Below, piece after piece: positions 6,964-9,956 of a DNA stretch of 9,956 nucleotides (within the stretch, counting starts at the first letter, position 1; each line of letters starts with the position of its first letter). Under the pieces are notes generated by a model. The model did no database searches. It worked only from the letters and a program-made list of their open reading frames with translations, and was not told the DNA's origin. Both the position numbers and the translations under genes were made by a program. The DNA is from Clostridiales bacterium (GTDB lineage: Bacteria; Bacillota; Clostridia; Lachnospirales; CAG-274): the NCBI GenBank assembly GCA_021203425.1, contig JAJQBF010000286.1, positions 1 to 9,956 of the forward strand, written 5' to 3'.

Positions 6964-6980
6964 TTTCCACGGTTTGTCAA
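6952..6980 (-). promoter_or_regulatory. Promoter of the feo operon
   Basis: On the minus strand the -35 is a perfect TTGACA (6975-6980), and the -10 is TAAACT (6952-6957) after a 17-bp spacer. Transcription would start near 6945, giving a leader of about 50 bases that contains two of the TTAG-N6-CTAA boxes. The third box covers the -10. Confidence 0.72.
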
Positions 6981-7060
6981 TAGATTTTTTTCAAAATTTG
7001 CCTTAAATAGTTCATAATTTTTTAATATTTCCATATGGGGGTAATTGTGCATTTTTTGTG

Positions 7061-7185
7061 CAAAAAAAATATAACAGTTCAGCCAAATCACTCGCAAAGC
7101 GCCTGCTGGAATCGGAAAAAAATCCGACGACCGAAGGTCGCTTTTGCCAAAGGCAAAATTACGGCTGAACTGTTACAAAAAAATA
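7061..7185. mobile_element. Cloverleaf-like inverted-repeat element (MITE-like)
   Basis: The perfect 13-bp ends TAACAGTTCAGCC (7072-7084) and GGCTGAACTGTTA (7163-7175) enclose 78 bases. The interior contains a row of smaller hairpins: CGC-AAA-GCG (7093-7101), TCGGA-A6-TCCGA (7112-7127), CGACC-GAA-GGTCG (7128-7140) and TTTTGCC-AAA-GGCAAAA (7142-7158). The element is flanked by near-identical CAAAAAAAATA (7061-7071) and CAAAAAAATA (7176-7185), as a target duplication would be, though these are low-complexity. It has no coding capacity. It could be a small non-autonomous mobile element or a structured RNA. It is the main content of the non-coding stretch 6981-7239. Confidence 0.5.
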
Positions 7186-7214
7186 AAGCCCCGATTAACA
7201 CTGTTCGGGACTTT
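7177..7214 (-). terminator. Intrinsic terminator of the MATE-kinase gene
   Basis: On the minus strand AAAGTCCCGA pairs with TCGGGGCTTT (plus 7205-7214 with 7185-7194), 10 bp with one G-U and a 10-base loop. It is followed by A and seven Ts (7183-7177). It starts 26 bases after the stop codon of the gene at 7240. The plus strand also has T6 after the stem, so weak bidirectional action is possible. Confidence 0.85.
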
Positions 7215-7239
7215 ACCGTTTTTTGAATATGTTTTAGAA

Positions 7240-9270
7240 TTATGAAAGCATTGATATAAGAAGATCTGCGGCGCCTTGTATGCCGAATTTATCGGTATCT
7301 ATACAGATGTCATAGGTTGAAGCCTGTCCCCATTTGTTTTTGCTGTTTTGGTTGTAATAGGAGGCTCTTTCCTTATCGATACGCTTAATTTTCTTTTCGC
7401 TGTCCTTAACTGTAAGCCTGTCACGTTCGGAAATACGTTTGGCTCTTGTTTCTGTTGAAGCGGTTATAAACACGTTTAATGTATTGGGTCTGTCTTTCAA
7501 AATTTGGTCGCTTCTTCTTCCTACTATAACACAGGGGCTTTCAGCTACACGCTCTATAATTTCACGCTGAGCCTGCGCCGCCTGCATCTCTATATTGGCA
7601 TAGTCTGAGGAAAGACCTCTGTACTGATAATACTTGCCCGGTTTTTCATCTCTGCCGGATAAAAACTTTTTGTCTAAACCGGCAGTTTCTGCGGCTTTTT
7701 CCAAAAGAACGGAATCATAGTAAGGGATTCCGAGGTTTTCTGCCAGAATTTTGCCTACTGTTCTTCCTCCGGCTCCGTAGGAACGGCCTATTGTTATAAC
7801 CTTGTCTGTAAGAGCGGCAGTCTGTTTATTTTCGGTGGCGCTGTGTTTTTCTTCTGTTCCTTTGGCGGCAGGGGATTTAAGCTCTTTTACGTTTAAAGCT
7901 ATTGCCGCTGCTGAGAAAAAGAAGGTTATAAGGTCGGCGCCGGGTGTGAAATAGGCTATGCCGTAAAGTCCCATAAACATAGGAAGAATTATAGGAAGAC
8001 CTACACCGAAAACGATTTCACGAATAAGTGAAAGGGCGGTTGACTGCATTGCCTTTCCCAAGGACTGAAGCATTATAAAGGTTCCTTTGTTTAAACAGGA
8101 AAGGGGAAGAAGACAGAGAAGAGTTCTTAAGCACCTTATTGAAAAGTCTATATAATACTGACCTTCTGTTCTTCCGCCGAAAATGTTTGTAAGCTGTCTG
8201 GGGAAAACAAGGAAAATTATCGAAGCTATTAAGCCTACGATAAGCTCGGAGGAAATAAGTCTTTTCATAAGCCCCAAAACTCTGTCGTTTCGCTGGGCGC
8301 CCATATTATAGCCTATAACAGGTATACAGCCGGCTGAAAGGCCTATGGCTATTGAAATGGCAATCTGGTAAAATTTGATTGAAATTCCCATAACTGCCGT
8401 AGGAATTTGAGAATAGGCTGCCTGTGAAAATATAGGATCCATTGCGCCGTATTCCTTTAACATATTGTTTACGGCTGCAAGTGAGAAAACTATTGAGATT
8501 TGGGAAAGAAAACTGGTTATTCCCAAGGGAAGCATTTTTTTAAGCAGATCGCCCCTGAAAGCAAAGCTTTTTTTGTCAAGCTTAACAGCCTTCATTTTGA
8601 AAAGATAGGCAAATGAAAGCACTGCCGAAAGAATCTGACCGGAAATTGTGGCTACGGCTGCTCCCATCATACCCCATCTTAAAACATAAATACAAATAGG
8701 GTCGAAAATTATGTTCCAAATTGCCCCGGCAAGCAGAACTATCATAGCAAAACGTGGACTTCCGTCTGAACGTATTACGGGGCTCATACCCTGACCGAAC
8801 ATATAAAAGGGTATGCCTATGGAAATCCAAAGGAAATATTCCTTTGAAAGCCTGAATGTTTCATCGTTTACTCTTGCACCGAAGAGAGTCATAATCTGTT
8901 CATTGAATACCAAATAAATTGCCGTCAAAACAAGGCTTGACACAATAAGGCTCATAACTGTATTGCCTACACATTTGCCGGCATTGTCATTATCTTTTGC
9001 GCCGAGGCTTATGCTTACTACCGCACAGCAGCCGTCGCCTATCATTGTGGCTATGGCAAGAGCCACTACCGTAAGAGGATAGACTATTGAGTTTGCCGAG
9101 TTTCCGTAGGAACCCAAATAATCGGCGTTTGCAATAAAAATTTGGTCTACAATGTTGTAAAATGCTGCGACCAAAAGAGAAATTACACAGGGAACAGCAT
9201 ATCTTAACATCAGCTTTCCTACGGCTTCCTTTTCAAGAAAGTCATTTGTCTGTGTTTTTACGTCATTCAT
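7240..9270 (-). CDS. MATE-type transporter fused to a cytidylate-kinase-like domain
   Basis: This encodes 676 residues in one uninterrupted frame. Residues 1-462 form a multi-helix MATE transporter (MOP flippase superfamily), a cation-coupled multidrug or metabolite exporter. The N-terminus has the EKEAVGKLMLRYAVPCVIS and AAFYNIVDQIFIA segments usual for Clostridial members, and the length matches a free-standing MATE protein. A polar linker (about 463-488) leads to a cytidylate-kinase-like domain (Cytidylate_kin2 type), residues 491-676. This has a P-loop-like VITIGRSYGAGGRTVG, then LGIPYYD, VIVGRRSD (581-588) and KRISERDRL (611-619). As in that family, GAGGR stands where classic NMP kinases have GxGKGT. 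The C-terminal domain would face the cytosol. The start at ATG 9270 has AGGAGG 8 bases upstream. Separate neighbouring genes would be less surprising than a fusion. The transported substrate is unknown. Confidence 0.9.
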   Translation of the reverse strand: MNDVKTQTNDFLEKEAVGKLMLRYAVPCVISLLVAAFYNIVDQIFIANADYLGSYGNSANSIVYPLTVVALAIATMIGDGCCAVVSISLGAKDNDNAGKCVGNTVMSLIVSSLVLTAIYLVFNEQIMTLFGARVNDETFRLSKEYFLWISIGIPFYMFGQGMSPVIRSDGSPRFAMIVLLAGAIWNIIFDPICIYVLRWGMMGAAVATISGQILSAVLSFAYLFKMKAVKLDKKSFAFRGDLLKKMLPLGITSFLSQISIVFSLAAVNNMLKEYGAMDPIFSQAAYSQIPTAVMGISIKFYQIAISIAIGLSAGCIPVIGYNMGAQRNDRVLGLMKRLISSELIVGLIASIIFLVFPRQLTNIFGGRTEGQYYIDFSIRCLRTLLCLLPLSCLNKGTFIMLQSLGKAMQSTALSLIREIVFGVGLPIILPMFMGLYGIAYFTPGADLITFFFSAAAIALNVKELKSPAAKGTEEKHSATENKQTAALTDKVITIGRSYGAGGRTVGKILAENLGIPYYDSVLLEKAAETAGLDKKFLSGRDEKPGKYYQYRGLSSDYANIEMQAAQAQREIIERVAESPCVIVGRRSDQILKDRPNTLNVFITASTETRAKRISERDRLTVKDSEKKIKRIDKERASYYNQNSKNKWGQASTYDICIDTDKFGIQGAADLLISMLS

Positions 9271-9306
9271 TCTTTACCCTCCTGAAATAAACAACAAAAA
9301 AGACAC

Positions 9307-9366
9307 AAAAAAAGCAATAATTTACTTACGGCGGTTTCGTAAACACACTGTTAAAAAACATTGCTT
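9307..9366 (-). promoter_or_regulatory. Terminator-like hairpin in the MATE leader (possible attenuator)
   Basis: The MATE leader is about 130 bases long, from the promoter at 9408 to the start at 9270. In it, minus-strand AAGCAAT (9366-9360) can pair with ATTGCTT (9318-9312), followed at once by further Ts (T-run 9313-9307). Inside lies a second stem, TTACG/CGTAA (9342-9338 with 9330-9326), with a 7-base loop. This could be an attenuator or part of a riboswitch, but I do not recognise any known riboswitch core. The outer loop is long, so the structure may be weak. Confidence 0.3.
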
Positions 9367-9407
9367 GTATCGTATCCTGTTATTTTTATATTTATTTTTC
9401 AAGGGAT

Positions 9408-9437
9408 ATTTTAGCATATTCAAAAGGAAAAAGTCAA
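9408..9437 (-). promoter_or_regulatory. Promoter of the MATE-kinase gene
   Basis: On the minus strand the -35 is TTGACT (9432-9437) and the -10 is TAAAAT (9408-9413), with an 18-bp spacer. The TGC directly before the -10 gives an extended -10. The start point would be near 9401. Confidence 0.65.
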
Positions 9438-9452
9438 CAACTATTTGTTGAC
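9433..9452. promoter_or_regulatory. Perfect 20-bp palindromic operator at the MATE promoter
   Basis: GTCAACAA (9433-9440) and TTGTTGAC (9445-9452) are perfect 8-bp inverted arms with a 4-base centre, covering the -35 box. This placement and symmetry suggest the binding site of a dimeric repressor (MarR- or TetR-like size). No such regulator gene is in view. Confidence 0.55.
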
Positions 9453-9514
9453 AAATTTCTCTTTTGAGGGGTTTGACTTGTTTTGAAATGAATTAAAAAA
9501 ATAAAAATTGCCTA

Positions 9515-9543
9515 TTGAAATTTGAATTTGAATGTGGTATAAT
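9515..9543 (+). promoter_or_regulatory. Strong promoter for the antitoxin-type small RNA
   Basis: TTGAAA (9515-9520), 17-bp spacer, TATAAT (9538-9543), with TGG just before the -10 (extended -10). This is one of the best promoters in the window, yet no plus-strand protein gene with a ribosome binding site follows. Transcription would start near 9550 and meet a terminator at 9590-9622. Confidence 0.72.
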
Positions 9544-9565
9544 GTTTTTGCAACAAAGAAAAGTA

Positions 9566-9585
9566 TACCCATACATTTTCAACAC
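9566..9585 (+). repeat. Direct repeat copy 1 (in the small RNA)
   Basis: TACCCATACATTTT then CAACAC. The same string, with one extra A between the two parts, occurs at 9748-9768 over the toxin start. The two copies are 182 bp apart. Like DRa/DRb in par, they make the two convergent RNAs complementary at their 5' regions. Confidence 0.8.
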
Positions 9586-9589
9586 AGCA

Positions 9590-9622
9590 AAAAAACCGGA
9601 GAGTGCCTTTCTTCGGTTTTTT
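9590..9622. terminator. Bidirectional terminator shared by the toxin and antitoxin transcripts
   Basis: On the plus strand AAAAACCGGA (9591-9600) pairs with TTCGGTTTTT (9612-9621) with one G-U, an 11-base loop, and a T6 end. On the minus strand the same hairpin has 8 pairs beyond one A-C mismatch and is followed by T7. It lies 8 bases after the toxin stop codon and at the end of the predicted small RNA. Confidence 0.78.
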
Positions 9623-9629
9623 CTATTCC

Positions 9630-9758
9630 CTATTTGGCGGAGGGCTTATTCCGCAGGCTTTTCTTGCTGCCTATTATCCTGCCTAACCATTTGCAGATAT
9701 AATGGGTAAGTATACCTGCCATGACAGAACATATAATATTTAATATGTACCCATACAT
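9630..9758 (-). CDS. Small hydrophobic toxin-like peptide (putative type I toxin)
   Basis: This encodes 42 residues. It starts MYGYILNIICSVMAGILTHY, with one membrane helix (about 4-25), then CKWLGR, and ends in a basic tail (SKKSLRNKPSAK). The start is well supported: AAAGGGGGTG, close to the ideal AAAGGAGGTG, lies 7 bases upstream of the ATG at 9758. The mRNA has its own TATAAT promoter upstream and a terminator 8 bases after the stop. Size, single helix and charged C-terminus fit type I toxins such as Fst, TxpA and the C. difficile membrane toxins; direct similarity to Fst is not obvious. The ..HYICKWL.. segment resembles short hypothetical proteins I associate with Clostridia, but I cannot name a family. 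Bacteriostatic membrane damage is the inferred activity. Confidence 0.65.
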   Translation of the reverse strand: MYGYILNIICSVMAGILTHYICKWLGRIIGSKKSLRNKPSAK

Positions 9759-9768
9759 TTTACAACAC
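9748..9768 (+). repeat. Direct repeat copy 2 (over the toxin translation start)
   Basis: TACCCATACATTTT (9748-9761) then ACAACAC (9762-9768). Read on the minus strand it spans the 3' edge of the toxin ribosome binding site, the spacer, the ATG (9758-9756) and the next two to three codons. It matches the copy at 9566-9585 in the small RNA. Confidence 0.8.
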
Positions 9769-9773
9769 CCCCT

Positions 9774-9787
9774 TTCCGGTGCCGGAA
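9774..9787 (-). promoter_or_regulatory. Hairpin in the toxin leader next to its ribosome binding site
   Basis: On the minus strand TTCCG pairs with CGGAA across a 4-base loop, immediately before and partly overlapping the AAAGGGGGTG ribosome binding site (9766-9775). In fst a leader stem limits ribosome access and stabilises the mRNA; a similar effect is plausible here. The hairpin is visible, the function inferred. Confidence 0.45.
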
Positions 9788-9805
9788 CGGGTCGGCAACA
9801 ATTGT

Positions 9806-9834
9806 ATTATACTATAAATTGTAAAAACCTACAA
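9806..9834 (-). promoter_or_regulatory. Promoter of the toxin mRNA
   Basis: On the minus strand the -10 is a perfect TATAAT (9806-9811), and the -35 is a weak TTGTAG (9829-9834), with a 17-bp spacer. The start would be near 9799, giving a leader of about 40 bases and an mRNA of about 210 nt ending at the shared terminator. It is weaker than the antitoxin promoter at 9515, as expected in such systems. Confidence 0.6.
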
Positions 9835-9890
9835 GATGAAAGATTATTTTTTATAAAAAAGGTATAAGTGCAAAACATAATTAAAAAGGC

Positions 9891-9919
9891 TTGAATTATG
9901 AATCTTTGAGGTATATAAT
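9891..9919 (+). promoter_or_regulatory. Promoter of the gene starting at the window end
   Basis: TTGAAT (9891-9896), 17-bp spacer, TATAAT (9914-9919). The transcript would start near 9926, about 28 bases before the ATG at 9954. Confidence 0.7.
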
Positions 9920-9953
9920 ACGTTATAGAATTAAACTGCTTAGGAGGATAAAT

Positions 9954-9956
9954 ATG
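9954..9956 (+). CDS. Start codon of a gene continuing past the window
   Basis: Only the ATG is visible. It follows TAGGAGG (9941-9947) with 6-base spacing and a promoter at 9891-9919, so a real plus-strand gene begins here. The product is unknown. Confidence 0.75.

Larger units (their letters stand above)
9550..9622 (+). ncRNA. Putative antitoxin RNA of a type I toxin-antitoxin locus
   Basis: The predicted transcript is about 73 nt, from the promoter at 9515-9543 to the bidirectional terminator. Its 5' half contains TACCCATACATTTT followed by CAACAC (9566-9585). This is complementary to the toxin mRNA from the 3' edge of its ribosome binding site through its start codon, about 20 pairs with one bulge. 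Its 3' half is complementary to the toxin mRNA terminator. This matches how RNA II of the enterococcal par locus works on the fst mRNA. No transcript data are available; the boundaries are inferred from promoter and terminator. Confidence 0.6.

Noticed and set aside
7072..7175. The cloverleaf element as a simple terminator
   Set aside because: The MATE gene already has a better hairpin with a T7 tract at 7177-7214, and the element's multiple internal stems and long ends exceed what a terminator needs.
7035..7226. A 63-residue plus-strand frame in the feo-MATE spacer
   Set aside because: It runs through the inverted-repeat element and the terminator, has no ribosome binding site and its residues look like chance translation.
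9271..9407. A known riboswitch in the MATE leader
   Set aside because: I checked by eye for the conserved cores of the fluoride, guanidine, c-di-GMP, preQ1 and manganese classes and saw none, so only a generic attenuator is proposed.
9515..9709. A 64-residue plus-strand frame over the toxin-antitoxin region
   Set aside because: It begins inside the predicted promoter, has no ribosome binding site, crosses the terminator hairpin and is antisense to the better-supported 42-residue gene.
1..9956. CRISPR arrays, tRNA or rRNA genes, transposase genes
   Set aside because: No regularly spaced repeats of CRISPR type, no tRNA cloverleaf with the expected arms, and no transposase or integrase frame were found.

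Overview
The window looks like a piece of chromosome from an anaerobic member of the Bacillota, class Clostridia, most likely in or near the Lachnospirales. The reasons are AT-rich DNA with AGGAGG-type ribosome binding sites, a two-feoA feoB locus with a FeoB-associated Cys-rich membrane protein, Hsp33 of the Gram-positive type, and sigma-A promoters with 17-bp spacers. The genus cannot be fixed from the sequence alone.

Left part (1-3660, plus strand). The 3' part of a SAM-dependent methyltransferase gene is followed one base later by hslO (Hsp33, a redox-activated chaperone). A LysR-type regulator comes next. After it lies a promoter-driven pair: a 63-residue protein resembling the back half of a MerR regulator without its DNA-binding domain, and a carboxymuconolactone decarboxylase-cupin fusion broken by loss of one T. 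A 13-bp hairpin at 3623-3654 serves as terminator for both this unit and the feo operon that converges on it.

Middle part (3634-6980, minus strand). This is a ferrous iron uptake operon: feoA, second feoA, feoB, FeoB-associated Cys-rich protein. It is driven by a TTGACA promoter whose -10 lies inside the first of three evenly spaced TTAG-N6-CTAA boxes, which look like a DtxR-family iron operator array. FeoB carries a roughly 95-residue acidic insert in the loop after its first membrane helix.

Spacer 6981-7239. It holds a 104-bp cloverleaf-like inverted-repeat element with 13-bp perfect ends (MITE-like), then a strong terminator for the next gene.

Right part (7240-9453, minus strand). A single reading frame encodes a MATE-type membrane transporter fused to a cytidylate-kinase-like domain. 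Its promoter overlaps a perfect 20-bp palindrome, and its leader can form a terminator-like hairpin.

Far right (9515-9956). The region between the MATE promoter and the next gene holds what looks like a type I toxin-antitoxin locus of the par/Fst layout. A 42-residue membrane peptide gene on the minus strand converges with a strong plus-strand promoter that would make an RNA of about 73 nt. The two transcripts share one bidirectional terminator. A direct repeat makes the small RNA complementary to the toxin's translation start. The window ends at the start codon of another plus-strand gene with a clear promoter. I consider the toxin-antitoxin locus the most interesting item here.
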